Assembly (NCBI RefSeq): GCF_047785965.1
Contig: NZ_JBLOBF010000002.1
Location: 134,537 to 198,536, forward strand
Reading direction: 5' to 3'
From: Caldisericum exile_A
GTDB taxonomy: Bacteria; Caldisericota; Caldisericia; Caldisericales; Caldisericaceae
DNA: 64,000 nucleotides
A model generated the notes under the pieces. It was given only the letters and a program-made list of their open reading frames with translations, did not search any database and was not told the origin of the DNA. A program made the position numbers and the translations under genes. This document shows positions 41,360-51,147 of the stretch, one piece after another; the first letter of the stretch is position 1, and each line of letters opens with the position of its first letter.

Positions 41360-43783
41360 ATGGAAGAACTAAATAAAAACAAGAAAAAGAAAAAATCCAT
41401 ATTTAAAGCAATTATAGTTACACTTCTTGTTTTTGTATTGATTGTTGGGATAATTGGTGGAAGTATTTTTGCATTTTATATAAATAAAGCGAAAAAAGAC
41501 CTTCCTAATATTGATATATATTCTTTCTCTCCAGACCAAGCATCTCAAATATTCGACTACAAAGGAAATTTAATAACAAATGTTTATGCAACGGAAAATA
41601 GAATATATGTGAAGCTTAGTGAAATTTCGCCTATAGCTATAAAAGCTGTACTTGCACAAGAAGACAAGCGCTTTTATGAGCACGGAGCACTTGATTACAA
41701 AGGCATTCTAAGAGCAATTTATGTTGCATTAATAAGTGGCGGAAGAACAATTGAAGGTGCAAGCACAATTACTCAACAACTTGCAAGAACTATGTTTTTA
41801 ACGCAAGAAAGAACCATAGACAGAAAAGTTAAAGAAGCTTTACTTGCAATAGAACTCGAAAAAAGATTTACAAAGGACCAAATCCTGGAAATGTACCTTA
41901 ATCAAGTTTATTTTGGTTCGGGTGCATATGGCATTGAACAGGCTGCCTTAACTTACTTTGGTAAACACGCAAAAGATCTTGATCTTGCAGAAGCAGCAAT
42001 GCTTGCAGGAATTATACAGGCACCTTCCGAATACAACCCTTACGCTAATTTTGACTATGCAAAAGCAGCACAAAAAGAAGTCCTCGACAAAATGCTCTTT
42101 TACGGAATAATAACCCAAGAAGAATATAATCAAGCAATTAATGAACAGATTAAACTAACAAATAAAGTTATTGAAAAAGATAATATGGGTTATGTAATTG
42201 ACTATGTTAAAGATTTTGTTGCATCAAAATTTGGTTCAACCATGTTGTATGCAGGCGGGTTAAAGATTTACACAACCATAATCCCGGAACTACAAAAGGC
42301 AGCAACACAAGCAATAGATGAAGTTTTAACTAATGCAGAAAAAGGCAATATATTTCCAAAAGGAAAAAAAGACTCAAAAGGAGTGATACAACCTCAAGCA
42401 GCACTTACTGCAGTTGATGCTAATACAGGTGCAATACTTGCAATGGTTGGAGGAAGAGATTACGAAAATACCAAATTTAATAGAACTGTTGCATTAAAAC
42501 AACCAGGATCTTCCTTTAAGATATTTGACTATACTTCTGCAATCCTCTATGGCTCTATCACACCATCCTCCATAATTCTTTCAGAAAACTATTCCATTGA
42601 TAACTGGACACCTCATGAATGGGAAGGAAGATACTTTGGGTATTTAAGTGTAAGAGATGCTCTAAATGAGTCCTCAAACGTTGCTGCAGTAAAAACTGCG
42701 CTTAGTGTTGGTCTTGATAGAGTAATACTCACAGCAAGAAAATTTGGGATAACAACACCACTAAATTCTTATCCTTCAATTGCAATTGGAAGTTTTGAGG
42801 TAAAACAACTCGAGATGGCAAATGCATATGCAACTTTGGGAAATGGAGGAATTTACCATGAGCCTTATATTGTAACAAAGATACTTTCAGCAGACGGAAG
42901 AGTTCTTTACGAACACCAGGATCAATCCTACAGAGCAATTCCAGAAGATGTTGCATACATTATGAACAACATTTTTAGTTATGTAATGGCTCATAAATCA
43001 AATGCAAAAATAAACGGTCTTCCATCGGCAGGTAAAACGGGGAGTACTGACAATTGGAGAGACGCGTGGTTTGACGGATATACACCTAATATTTCTGTAA
43101 GTGTATGGGTAGGACCTGATTCAGATGAAGTTACATTCCCCGATGTAATGAATGCAGGTGCAAGGTTTCCTGCCATGATCTGGAAGAAATTTATGCTTAC
43201 TGCAATGAAATATTTTCCTAAAAACAATTTTCCTCAACCTCAAAATCTTACATTTAAAAATGCATACAACGATACGGGTTATTTAACAGACAAACCAGCT
43301 GATGGAACCACAATAATAAAATACGCATACCACAATGGATTTTTACCACCAACAGATATACGTGACCTTGGATTTGTTGTTGTAAGGGTTGTTAAAGATT
43401 CGGGACTTCTTGCACCCCCCACATGCCCTTTGGATCTTACAGAAGAAAGAGCGTTTGTAAAAGGAACTGAACCAACGCAATATGACCCAAGATATGAATT
43501 TATTACACAGAATTTGCTTGTTTTAACAGATAAAGATACATATAAGGTTGGCGATCCCGTCAATATTTCAGTTAATGCATCTCAATTTGACTTAAATAAC
43601 AAAACATTAACTCTTATTGTTGATAATTTACCTATTGCAAATCTTACAAATGATCAAAGCGGAACTTATAACTACTCCATTCTTGCGCTTAGAACAGGTG
43701 ATATGAAAATTGAAGCATACTTAAAGGATTCAAATGGAAATGTTATTGCATATGGAGAAAAAACAATTACAATAAATCCATAG
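41360..43783 (+). CDS. Class A penicillin-binding protein (PBP1A-like)
   Basis: Bifunctional peptidoglycan synthase of 807 residues. A membrane helix (about 17-40) anchors a GT51 transglycosylase with AVLAQEDKRFYEHGALDYKG, EGASTITQQLARTMF and KVKEALLAIELEKRF. The transpeptidase has the SxxK active site in KQPGSSFKIF, SSN in NESSNVAAVKTAL and KTGSTDNWRDAWFDG. The C-terminal 110 residues form an extra Ig-like domain (YKVGDPVNISVNAS). The ATG at 41360 follows AGGTG by six bases; GTG at 41351 is an in-frame alternative. Confidence 0.92.
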   Translation: MEELNKNKKKKKSIFKAIIVTLLVFVLIVGIIGGSIFAFYINKAKKDLPNIDIYSFSPDQASQIFDYKGNLITNVYATENRIYVKLSEISPIAIKAVLAQEDKRFYEHGALDYKGILRAIYVALISGGRTIEGASTITQQLARTMFLTQERTIDRKVKEALLAIELEKRFTKDQILEMYLNQVYFGSGAYGIEQAALTYFGKHAKDLDLAEAAMLAGIIQAPSEYNPYANFDYAKAAQKEVLDKMLFYGIITQEEYNQAINEQIKLTNKVIEKDNMGYVIDYVKDFVASKFGSTMLYAGGLKIYTTIIPELQKAATQAIDEVLTNAEKGNIFPKGKKDSKGVIQPQAALTAVDANTGAILAMVGGRDYENTKFNRTVALKQPGSSFKIFDYTSAILYGSITPSSIILSENYSIDNWTPHEWEGRYFGYLSVRDALNESSNVAAVKTALSVGLDRVILTARKFGITTPLNSYPSIAIGSFEVKQLEMANAYATLGNGGIYHEPYIVTKILSADGRVLYEHQDQSYRAIPEDVAYIMNNIFSYVMAHKSNAKINGLPSAGKTGSTDNWRDAWFDGYTPNISVSVWVGPDSDEVTFPDVMNAGARFPAMIWKKFMLTAMKYFPKNNFPQPQNLTFKNAYNDTGYLTDKPADGTTIIKYAYHNGFLPPTDIRDLGFVVVRVVKDSGLLAPPTCPLDLTEERAFVKGTEPTQYDPRYEFITQNLLVLTDKDTYKVGDPVNISVNASQFDLNNKTLTLIVDNLPIANLTNDQSGTYNYSILALRTGDMKIEAYLKDSNGNVIAYGEKTITINP

Positions 43784-43792
43784 GAGGCTAAA

Positions 43793-45067
43793 ATGCTTGA
43801 TCCGAATTTGATAAGAGAAAAACCAGAGTTTGTAAAAGAAGGAATTAAAAACAAGGGATCCGATCCAAATCTAGTAGATAAATTCCTTGAAATTGATAAA
43901 AAAAGAAGAGAACTCATAAAGGAAATCGATAATTTGAGACACACAAGAAAAGAACTCTCAGAAAGTATTGGAAAAAAATTAAAACAGGGAGAAAACGTAG
44001 ATGATATCCGTGCAGAAGTCCGTAAATTAGGTGATAAGATAGATCAAATAGAAAAAGAACTTGAAGGTGTTGAGAAAACCTATAAAGATATACTCTTAAG
44101 CATACCAAATCTCCCGCACCCTTCAGTTCCTGTTGGTAAAGATGAAACAGAAAACTTAGTCTTAAGAAAGGAAGGAAGAATTAGAGAGTTTAGTTTTACC
44201 CCTAAACCACACTGGGAAATTGCAGAAGAATTAGGTTTAATAGATTTTAAAAGAGCAGTAAAAATTTCTGGCTCAAGGTTCTATGTATTGACAGGATTAG
44301 GCGCAAAATTAGAAAGGGCATTGATATCCTTTATGATTGATTACCACGTAGAACATCATGGATACAAAGAAGTCTTTCCCCCATTTTTAATTAATAGAGA
44401 TTCAATGATTGGAACTGGGCAGTTACCAAAATTTGTAGAAGATATGTACAAAATTGAAGGAGAAGAATTATATCTTGATCCTACAGCGGAAGTTCCTGTA
44501 ACTAATTTGCACCGAGATGAAATCTTGAATGAAGAAGATCTACCAATTAAGTATGTTGCATATACTGCCTGTTTTAGAAAAGAGGCAGGCGCTGCTGGAA
44601 AAGATACAAGAGGAATTATAAGGGTACATCAATTTAATAAAGTTGAAATGGTTAGATTTACAAAACCTGAAGACTCTTACAAAAATCTATACGAGCTCCT
44701 CGATAACGCAGAAGATATTTTAAGAGCCTTAGAACTTCCCTATCAAATCAAGATGATGTGCACAGGAGATCTTGGATTCACAGCTGCGATGAAATTTGAT
44801 CCAGAAGTTTATATGGGAGCACAAGAAAAATATGTTGAAATATCTTCAGTAAGCAATTTTGAAGATTTTCAGGCAAGAAGAGCAAACATAAGATATAAAA
44901 CAAAAGATGGAGATTTAAAATTCGTTCATACGCTAAATGGTTCAGGGCTTGCCGTTGGACGTACTATGGCTGCAATACTTGAAAATTATCAGAATGAAGA
45001 CGGAAGTATAACTATCCCCAAGGTATTGCAAAAATACATGGAAATTGATAAAATAACAAGGAAATAG
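43793..45067 (+). CDS. serS: Seryl-tRNA synthetase
   Basis: Class II aminoacyl-tRNA synthetase of 424 residues. The N-terminal coiled-coil arm (about 30-105) binds the long variable arm of tRNA-Ser. Catalytic motifs are YLDPTAEVPVTNLHRDE, motif 2 FRKEAGAAGKDTRGIIRVHQF and motif 3 NGSGLAVGRTMAAILENYQ. AGGAGGCTAAA precedes the ATG. The gene ends four bases before tRNA-Ser(UGA), so enzyme and cognate tRNA share a transcript. No T-box was seen. Confidence 0.95.
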   Translation: MLDPNLIREKPEFVKEGIKNKGSDPNLVDKFLEIDKKRRELIKEIDNLRHTRKELSESIGKKLKQGENVDDIRAEVRKLGDKIDQIEKELEGVEKTYKDILLSIPNLPHPSVPVGKDETENLVLRKEGRIREFSFTPKPHWEIAEELGLIDFKRAVKISGSRFYVLTGLGAKLERALISFMIDYHVEHHGYKEVFPPFLINRDSMIGTGQLPKFVEDMYKIEGEELYLDPTAEVPVTNLHRDEILNEEDLPIKYVAYTACFRKEAGAAGKDTRGIIRVHQFNKVEMVRFTKPEDSYKNLYELLDNAEDILRALELPYQIKMMCTGDLGFTAAMKFDPEVYMGAQEKYVEISSVSNFEDFQARRANIRYKTKDGDLKFVHTLNGSGLAVGRTMAAILENYQNEDGSITIPKVLQKYMEIDKITRK

Positions 45068-45071
45068 AAGT

Positions 45072-45158
45072 GGAGGGGTGGCCGAGTGGTCGATGGCACC
45101 GCACTTGAAATGCGGCAGGCGATGAGCCTCGTAGGTTCGAATCCTATCCCCTCCGCCA
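45072..45158 (+). tRNA. tRNA-Ser (anticodon UGA)
   Basis: Full cloverleaf of 87 bases with encoded CCA. The acceptor stem GGAGGGG pairs with CCCCTCC. The anticodon stem CCGCA/TGCGG holds the loop CTTGAAA (anticodon TGA). The long variable arm AGGC/GCCT is typical of serine tRNAs, and the T arm GTAGG/CCTAT encloses TTCGAAT. It lies between serS and the phosphodiesterase gene, four bases after the serS stop. Confidence 0.97.
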
Positions 45159-45169
45159 TCTAATTAATT

Positions 45170-46360
45170 ATGTTTATTGATACGATCGAAGAGATAAAAA
45201 AGAAGTCAAAAATTAATGGTCTTATCACACCAATATATAATGGCCTTAATATCTCAAATATAGGAAGTTTTATTCTTGAAAACTATGAAATTCAAAATAA
45301 CTTTGAAAAACTTTCTGTAATTCAATCTTTGGAAATTCCTAAAAAGAAAAAAGTTGTTCTCTTGCTCATCGATGCACTTGGATTTAATCTTCTTAATTTC
45401 GTAAGGAATAAAGTCTTGCTTGAATCCTTTGAAGAAATGATTAATAACGGCCTATACACAGTTATTACTTCAACATTTCCTTCCACAACTGCAACAGCAT
45501 TGCCTTCTATATACACTTTAAGTACTCCCGGAATACATGGCGCACTGGGATATAGGTTCTATGCAAAAGAATTTGGAAATCTTATTAACCCTCTTTTCCA
45601 AAAGCTTTCCGTGAATAAAAATTGCCCAATAAAATTTGATGAAAGTTGGTTCATCCCAATTAAGACAATTTTTGAAATATTAAATGACTATAGGATACAA
45701 AATTATTCAATTGTAAGATCTGATTATCTTTCAAGTACCTTTGATAAAGCAGTATATAGAGGGACAAAAGAAATTGGTTACTTGACACTCTCTGACTTAT
45801 ATAATAAGATTTTAGAGTTGCTTACACTCGATACTGTATTTATTAATGCTTATTGGTGGAGTATTGATGCGCTTTCCCACCACTATAGCCCTTTTTCTCA
45901 AACGGTGATTTCTGAAATAAAATTCATCGATTACTTCTTAAAGATGCTTCTTGAAAAAATTGATAATGATACACTTCTTATAATTACAGCTGATCACGGA
46001 CAGATTGATACATCAAAAGGAAAAGTTATCAAACTAAGAGATGAGCCAGGTTCTTCAAATATTCTTTTACCAGCTTCAGATGTAAGAGCACCTTATATTT
46101 ACACAAACGGAAAATTAAAAAAAGAATTTTTCGAAAAGTTTGAAAATATTGTTGCTGTAACCAAAGAAGAGGCATTTAATCTTGGACTTTTTGGAGAAAC
46201 TATTAACTTTGATGAGCGCGTTGGAGATTATGTAATAATCTTCAAAGATAATTCGTGTATAGAATTCATTTCGGAAGAAAGCGAAGTAAGCCTCTTAGGA
46301 AAGCACGGAAATCTTACAGAAGACGAAATGCTTGTTCCACTTATTCTCTATTATAAATAG
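45170..46360 (+). CDS. Alkaline phosphatase superfamily phosphodiesterase
   Basis: Predicted type I phosphodiesterase/nucleotide pyrophosphatase of 396 residues. The first metal ligand Asp is in VVLLLIDALGFNLL, the nucleophile Thr in TSTFPSTTATALPSIYTL, and the later metal ligands in AYWWSIDALSHHYSPFS and LLIITADHGQIDTSKGK. The final LGKHGNLTEDEMLVPLILY supplies another His. No signal peptide, so cytoplasmic. Substrate unknown. The ATG lies 11 bases after the tRNA CCA with no ribosome-binding site. Confidence 0.85.
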   Translation: MFIDTIEEIKKKSKINGLITPIYNGLNISNIGSFILENYEIQNNFEKLSVIQSLEIPKKKKVVLLLIDALGFNLLNFVRNKVLLESFEEMINNGLYTVITSTFPSTTATALPSIYTLSTPGIHGALGYRFYAKEFGNLINPLFQKLSVNKNCPIKFDESWFIPIKTIFEILNDYRIQNYSIVRSDYLSSTFDKAVYRGTKEIGYLTLSDLYNKILELLTLDTVFINAYWWSIDALSHHYSPFSQTVISEIKFIDYFLKMLLEKIDNDTLLIITADHGQIDTSKGKVIKLRDEPGSSNILLPASDVRAPYIYTNGKLKKEFFEKFENIVAVTKEEAFNLGLFGETINFDERVGDYVIIFKDNSCIEFISEESEVSLLGKHGNLTEDEMLVPLILYYK

Positions 46361-47204
46361 CAATTATAAACATTGATGTTAAAATCAATATAGAACCAAT
46401 AATTCCATAGACATTAAGCTTTTCCCCCAAAATAAAGAAGGAAAACAAATATGCAAATACTGGTTCAAGGATAAAAATAAGAGAAGCTTCAGTTGAATCG
46501 ATATATTTTAATGCAAAAGACTCCGTTTGAATCGCAAAGAAACTTGCAACAACACCCAAAAACAAAGTCGAAATAAAAACGAAAGTGTTTAAATTAAAGG
46601 TACTATTTAGAAAGGCAAATGGAATAGACAATATAAACGAAACAACCATCTGAAATGAAGTTACAAGTAAACTTGGCAAATCTTTAACAAGCTTCTCTGT
46701 AAGAACAATCTGAAAAGCAAAAGAAATCGCGCATAACAAAGTTAAGATATCGCCAAAATTAATAGAGCCAAGACTTCTTAGATTAATTTGTGATAAATAC
46801 AAAAGCCCAATGAAAGATAAAATCAAAGCAATAATCTCAAAATTTCTCGGCTTTTCCTTAAGATACATTGCGGAAAATACAGGAGTAAAAACTATATAAA
46901 GACCAGTTATAAAAGCGCTCTTTGTAGGCGTTGTGTATTTTAGTCCAGCAGTTTGAAAAGTATATGCAATAAAAAGAGAAACCCCTAACGCAAAAAGAAA
47001 TAAAAATATCTTGGGATTTTTTAGTAATTTTCTATACTTGATTACCACAAAAACACTTAAGATGCTTGCAAAACCGAAACGAAGGAAGAGCAGTTGAAAA
47101 TCAGTTATAAATCTAAGTATCGATTTAACAAGCGTAAAAGTTGAACCCCAAATAAGCGTTGAAAATATAAGTAAAACTATTGAGAATATTTTTCTACTTT
47201 TCAT
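46341..47204 (-). CDS. EamA/DMT family transporter
   Basis: Ten-helix membrane transporter of 287 residues made of two EamA repeats. It starts with LIFSTLIWGSTFTLVKSIL, and the second repeat begins GDILTLLCAISFAFQIVLTEKLV and ends near FALKYIDSTEASLIFILEPVFAYLFSFFILGE. Likely exports a metabolite; substrate unknown. The ATG follows a minus-strand TATAAT (47213-47218) by eight bases with no ribosome-binding site. Overlaps the convergent phosphodiesterase gene by 20 bases. Confidence 0.88.
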   Translation of the reverse strand: MKSRKIFSIVLLIFSTLIWGSTFTLVKSILRFITDFQLLFLRFGFASILSVFVVIKYRKLLKNPKIFLFLFALGVSLFIAYTFQTAGLKYTTPTKSAFITGLYIVFTPVFSAMYLKEKPRNFEIIALILSFIGLLYLSQINLRSLGSINFGDILTLLCAISFAFQIVLTEKLVKDLPSLLVTSFQMVVSFILSIPFAFLNSTFNLNTFVFISTLFLGVVASFFAIQTESFALKYIDSTEASLIFILEPVFAYLFSFFILGEKLNVYGIIGSILILTSMFIIAIYNRE

Positions 47205-47220
47205 AATGAAAGATTATAAT

Positions 47221-47940
47221 TCAGGAGAGCAATTTTTTCAAGGTAAGGGCATTTTTTACTGCATAGCAATAAAAATCGTTATTGAAATACACAAAAGCAC
47301 TTAAACCCTTTTTGTTTAGGGATCTTATATGGTTTGCCCACTCTTTAAGTTCCTCACTCGAATAGGAAGAGGCATACAGTTCCTTTGGACCATGAAGCCT
47401 TATGTATGCAAAATTTGCTGTATCAATTTTGCACAACGGATAATTATCTCCATGAGTAACAACAAACGCAATATTGTTATTTCTAAGTATTTGAAAAACA
47501 TTATCATCAAGCCATGTTTTGTGGCGAAATTCTATTGCAAATTTTACGTTCTTTGGAAGTATTTCTATAAATGAATACAAGAGTTCGTCATTTCTTTTAA
47601 GAGAAGGTGGAAGTTGAACAAGCACAACACCTAAATTTTTCTCCAATTCAAGGACACTTTCAAAAAACATTTGAAATAAATCCTTAACATCTTTGAGTCT
47701 TTTTACATGTGTGATTGTCCTATTGAGTTTTACACTTACAAGAAAGTCTTCTTTAAGTTTTCTTTTAAGACTTTTCATTGTATTTTTCCGAGGCATATGA
47801 TAGAAAGTTGAGTTAAGTTCAACTGTATTGAAAAAGCGCTCATAGTATTCAAAAAAATCCTTTGAATTCATTCCCTCAGGATAAAATTCACCTATCCAAC
47901 CTTGATAATAATAACCTGAAGTACCTATAAAATTTTCCAT
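47221..47940 (-). CDS. DUF72 family protein
   Basis: Protein of 239 residues with the TIM-barrel-like DUF72 fold. It begins IGTSGYYYQGWIGEFYPEGM and continues NTVELNSTFYHMPRKNT, FLVSVKLNRTITHVKRL and FAIEFRHKTWLDD, with AYIRLHGPKELY near the end. Function unknown. I chose the ATG at 47940, preceded by GGAGG with seven bases spacing, over an in-frame start at 48006. Confidence 0.87.
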   Translation of the reverse strand: MENFIGTSGYYYQGWIGEFYPEGMNSKDFFEYYERFFNTVELNSTFYHMPRKNTMKSLKRKLKEDFLVSVKLNRTITHVKRLKDVKDLFQMFFESVLELEKNLGVVLVQLPPSLKRNDELLYSFIEILPKNVKFAIEFRHKTWLDDNVFQILRNNNIAFVVTHGDNYPLCKIDTANFAYIRLHGPKELYASSYSSEELKEWANHIRSLNKKGLSAFVYFNNDFYCYAVKNALTLKKLLS

Positions 47941-48292
47941 AAAAGCCTCCAATGAATATTTTACACCTTTAAAAAGAAAAATTATAAAAATTCTATAAGT
48001 TCCCAACTAAAGCAATTTATTATAAATCTAATAAAAGTATTTTCTCTTTGATTAGTTAAAACCCATAATTAAAGCATTTTTAGTAAAAGGAATTGCACTA
48101 AAATTTTTGTAAATTTGGGGCTTTAATATGACAATTCCAAAAAGATCAAAAAAAGATGACAATATTCTTGAAATGAAAAAATTTTTTACAATTTAAGAAA
48201 GAGAATAAAAGGAGGTGATAACAGAACAAACTTTTATAAAAACTTTTAAGATTGTTATCGAAAACAAAAAAACATATTAAAGGAGGTGTAAA
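47941..48292 (+). promoter_or_regulatory. 352-base intergenic region upstream of the gntP-like gene
   Basis: The only gap above 300 bases. No recognisable RNA family. It contains a perfect anti-Shine-Dalgarno match, AAAAGGAGGTGATA, at 48207-48220 with no ATG, GTG or TTG at proper spacing after it. A second AGGAGGTG at 48281-48288 serves the permease. GATAACA (48217-48223) and TGTTATC further down (near 48253-48259) are inverted copies that could form a weak hairpin. Two tiny open frames of about 21-22 codons (from 48127 and from the GTG in the first SD) lack support. Confidence 0.35.
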
Positions 48293-49679
48293 ATGTCCTC
48301 AGGGTTAATTCAGACAGTTTTATTAATTTTGGTAATTGCATTTATTGTTTACATGACAGCAAAGCTAAGGGTAAATGCATTTTTAGTACTTTTACTTGCA
48401 GCACTTATCTATGGAATTCTCTCTTTTGTTTTCACAGGAACACCACCGCTTCTTGATGTAAAAAAAGACAATCAAACAATCACAGGTGTTATAAATTTAA
48501 TTACTGGTGGATTTGGCAGTACCCTTACAAGCATTGGTATTGTAATTGTGCTCGGGACAATCCTTGGATATTTCTTAGAGAAGACCGGAGCTGCAATTGT
48601 CATGGCTGAAACTGTTCTAAAAATTGTTGGAACCTATAATGCTCCACTTGCAATGGCTATAGCCGGTTATATAGTTTCGATTCCTGTTTTTTGTGATTCA
48701 GGATTCGTAATTCTACAAGCACTTAATAGAAGCCTTGCAGAGGCCTCAGGAATTTCACTTGCAGTTATGGGCACTGCACTTAGCATGGGCCTATATTCAA
48801 CACATTGTCTTGTTCCGCCAACACCAGGACCAGTTGCTGCGGCAGGAAACATTGGAGTAGACCTTGGAATTGTAATTCTTTTAGGTTTGTTAGCTTCAAT
48901 TCCTGCAACGATTGCTGGTTGGCTTTATGCAGTTAAAGTCGGCAAAAATATCTGGATTGATCCAGGTCATGGAAGGACTTTTAAAGAACTCAAACAGAGT
49001 TTTGGACAACTCCCAAGTCCCTTTATGTCATTTTTACCAATAGTTCTTCCACTCATTCTTATTGCCTTAAACTCAATTGCATCATTCCCTTCAAATCCTT
49101 TTGGAACAGGGTTTTGGAAGCAACTTTTTGTTTTTCTTGGAAATCCAAACATTGCATTACTTATAGGTGTGTTTATTGCATCAACACTCACGAAATGGAA
49201 AAAAACAAGTATTCGATGGATGGATTGGAGAAGCAATTAAGACTTCTGCTATAATCCTTGTTATTACTGCTGCAGGTGGATCCTTGGGAAGTGTCTTAAG
49301 AGCAAGTGGAGTAGGAAACTTTTTAGGAACAGAACTTGCAAAGTTTCGTATGGGACTTTTCCTTCCTTTTGTAATTGCCGCAGCAATTAAAACAGCACAG
49401 GGATCTTCAACAGTTTCTTTAATTACTACCTCATCTATTCTTGCCCCCATGCTCCCCTCACTTGGTTACACTACAACACCTCAAAAAGCATTGGTTGTTC
49501 TTGCAATTGGTGCTGGTTCAATGATTGTATCTCATGCAAATGACTCCTACTTCTGGGTTGTCGCAAACTTCTCAGATATGGATGTAGGACAAGCATATAA
49601 ACTTCAAACAGCAGGATCCCTTGTTACAGGTATTGGTGCAATGATAGGAGTATTAATTCTTTCACTAATATTTGGATAA
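48293..49679 (+). pseudogene. GntP family permease, disrupted by a frameshift
   Basis: Membrane permease of the gluconate:H+ symporter family. The first frame covers about 304 residues, including GTILGYFLEKTGAA, PVFCDSGFVIL and HCLVPPTPGPVAAAGNIGVDL. It then runs into an early stop at 49238-49240. The rest (IGEAIKTSAIILVITAAGG to GVLILSLIFG) continues in another frame. The shift maps to a run of seven A at 49199-49205. Removing one A restores a protein of about 461 residues, the usual size. It could be a recent mutation, a sequence error, or a slippage site. AGGAGGTGTAAA before the ATG. Possible partner of the glycerate kinase gene opposite. Confidence 0.85.
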
Positions 49680-49683
49680 TATT

Positions 49684-49709
49684 GTAAAGGCCACATATGT
49701 GGCCTTTAC
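49684..49709. terminator. Bidirectional terminator between gntP and glycerate kinase
   Basis: Perfect 26-base palindrome centred on ACATATGT, with arms GTAAAGGCCACA and its complement, followed by TTATTT on the plus strand. It lies four bases after the permease stop and four before the convergent kinase stop. Confidence 0.75.
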
Positions 49710-49713
49710 TTAT

Positions 49714-51060
49714 TTAAAAGATCAAAAGCACTGAAATATCTGCAACATTTGTACCAGTTGGTCCAGTAATAATTGCATCACCAAGTTTATCAAAAAAAGT
49801 AAAAGAATCATTATTTTCAAGATACATATTGATATCTAAATTTAGTCTTTTTGCTTTTTCCAAAGTTTGCGAATCTGCTATAGCACCGGCTGCAGGACTC
49901 ACTCCGTCTATCCCGTCTGTTCCAATTGACGCAAATACAAAGTTTGTCCGCTCAAGATGTTTTGCAATATATAGTGTTAATTCAGAGTTTCTTCCACCAA
50001 TACCATTCCCTTTAACTTCAACAGTTGTTTCTCCGCCAAAAACTATCGCAGTAGGCTTTCTTATATCTATATAGCCTAAATCAATTGATCTTCCAATACC
50101 TGCAATCGCCTTTGCAACAGATGAGGCAATGCCATGTATTCCAGGGCCAAGGTAAAATGTATTAATACCACTTTCTTTTAAAAACTCAAGCAGTGCTTTA
50201 TTTGCAATGTAATTTGAAGCAATAATGTGATTCTCAAATGCGCATAATAATTTCTCGCCGGGCTTAAGAGTTTCTTCAATATTGCCTCTTAAACCCTCCT
50301 CAAAAATTTTTACAACATCATCAAACTCATCGTTAAGATTATATTTTCTCAAAATAGAAACTGCATCCTCAAAAGTTGAAGAATCAAAATAAGTGGGACC
50401 TGATGCAATGACATCAAGAGGATCAAAAATTACATCAGAAATGATAAGTGAAATAACCGTACCCTTAAGACTTTTTAGTAGCTTTCCTCCTTTAATTCTT
50501 GAAAGATGCTTTCTTACTGCATTTAGTTCATTAATATCTGCTCCTTTCTTCATAAGCAACTTGGTTAATTCCTGAAGTCTTGATAACTCGATCAAAGGAC
50601 TTTCAACAAGAGCTGAGCCACCACCGGATATAAGTACAAAAGTCAAATCAGATTCACTTGTGTTTCTTGCGAGTCTTAGAATTTCCTCTCCCGCCTCAAC
50701 ACTTTTTTCATCAGGTATAGGATGTCCACCTTTTATAAATCTCACATTAGACAATTCAAAATCGGAAAATGCATTGCTTACAACAACTCCACTGTCAACT
50801 TTGACAATTTCTGAAATTGCTTTAAACATCTTAATACTTGCCTTTCCAAATGCTATCACATATATACGGGAAAAATCCCTCAAATTGTAACTTTTACCAT
50901 CAATCTCAATCTTATCGTCAATTCTTTTCACGAATTTTTTAACGCTATTATAAGGGTCAACACTTTCAAGAGCTCTATTTAGTGCCTTTAGAACAACAGT
51001 CCGATATTTAATAAACTCCTCTTTGTAAGTATTTTGGGATAATTTTTTTTCATCTATCAC
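49714..51060 (-). CDS. Glycerate 2-kinase (DUF4147/MOFRL)
   Basis: Kinase of 448 residues of the class that makes 2-phosphoglycerate from D-glycerate (older name TtuD, hydroxypyruvate reductase). The N-terminal DUF4147 domain has IYVIAFGKASIKMF, GGHPIPDEKSVEAG, LISGGGSALVESP and NAVRKHLSRIKGG. The C-terminal MOFRL domain has VFGGETTVEVKGNGIGGRNSELTL and ASIGTDGIDGVSPAAGA. GTG start after AGGAGGTAAAA. Convergent with the GntP-type permease, whose family includes organic acid carriers, so a joint role in glycerate use is plausible. Confidence 0.9.
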   Translation of the reverse strand: MIDEKKLSQNTYKEEFIKYRTVVLKALNRALESVDPYNSVKKFVKRIDDKIEIDGKSYNLRDFSRIYVIAFGKASIKMFKAISEIVKVDSGVVVSNAFSDFELSNVRFIKGGHPIPDEKSVEAGEEILRLARNTSESDLTFVLISGGGSALVESPLIELSRLQELTKLLMKKGADINELNAVRKHLSRIKGGKLLKSLKGTVISLIISDVIFDPLDVIASGPTYFDSSTFEDAVSILRKYNLNDEFDDVVKIFEEGLRGNIEETLKPGEKLLCAFENHIIASNYIANKALLEFLKESGINTFYLGPGIHGIASSVAKAIAGIGRSIDLGYIDIRKPTAIVFGGETTVEVKGNGIGGRNSELTLYIAKHLERTNFVFASIGTDGIDGVSPAAGAIADSQTLEKAKRLNLDINMYLENNDSFTFFDKLGDAIITGPTGTNVADISVLLIF

Positions 51061-51147
51061 TTTTACCTCCTAATGATGTTTTATATTCCTGCTTCAATTA
51101 TATATTATATAATCTACAAATTCAATAAAGAAAACGCAAATTCAATA

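Noticed and set aside
43700..43792. T-box leader upstream of serS
   Set aside because: serS starts nine bases after the PBP stop and no specifier stem or T-box sequence was seen.
48127..48195. 22-codon open frame upstream of gntP
   Set aside because: No ribosome-binding site and a low-complexity Lys/Phe composition typical of AT-rich spacer.
49167..49679. Second half of gntP as an independent gene starting at 49167
   Set aside because: Its first residues do not resemble the family, whereas the sequence after the A7 run continues the permease exactly. A frameshift explains it better.
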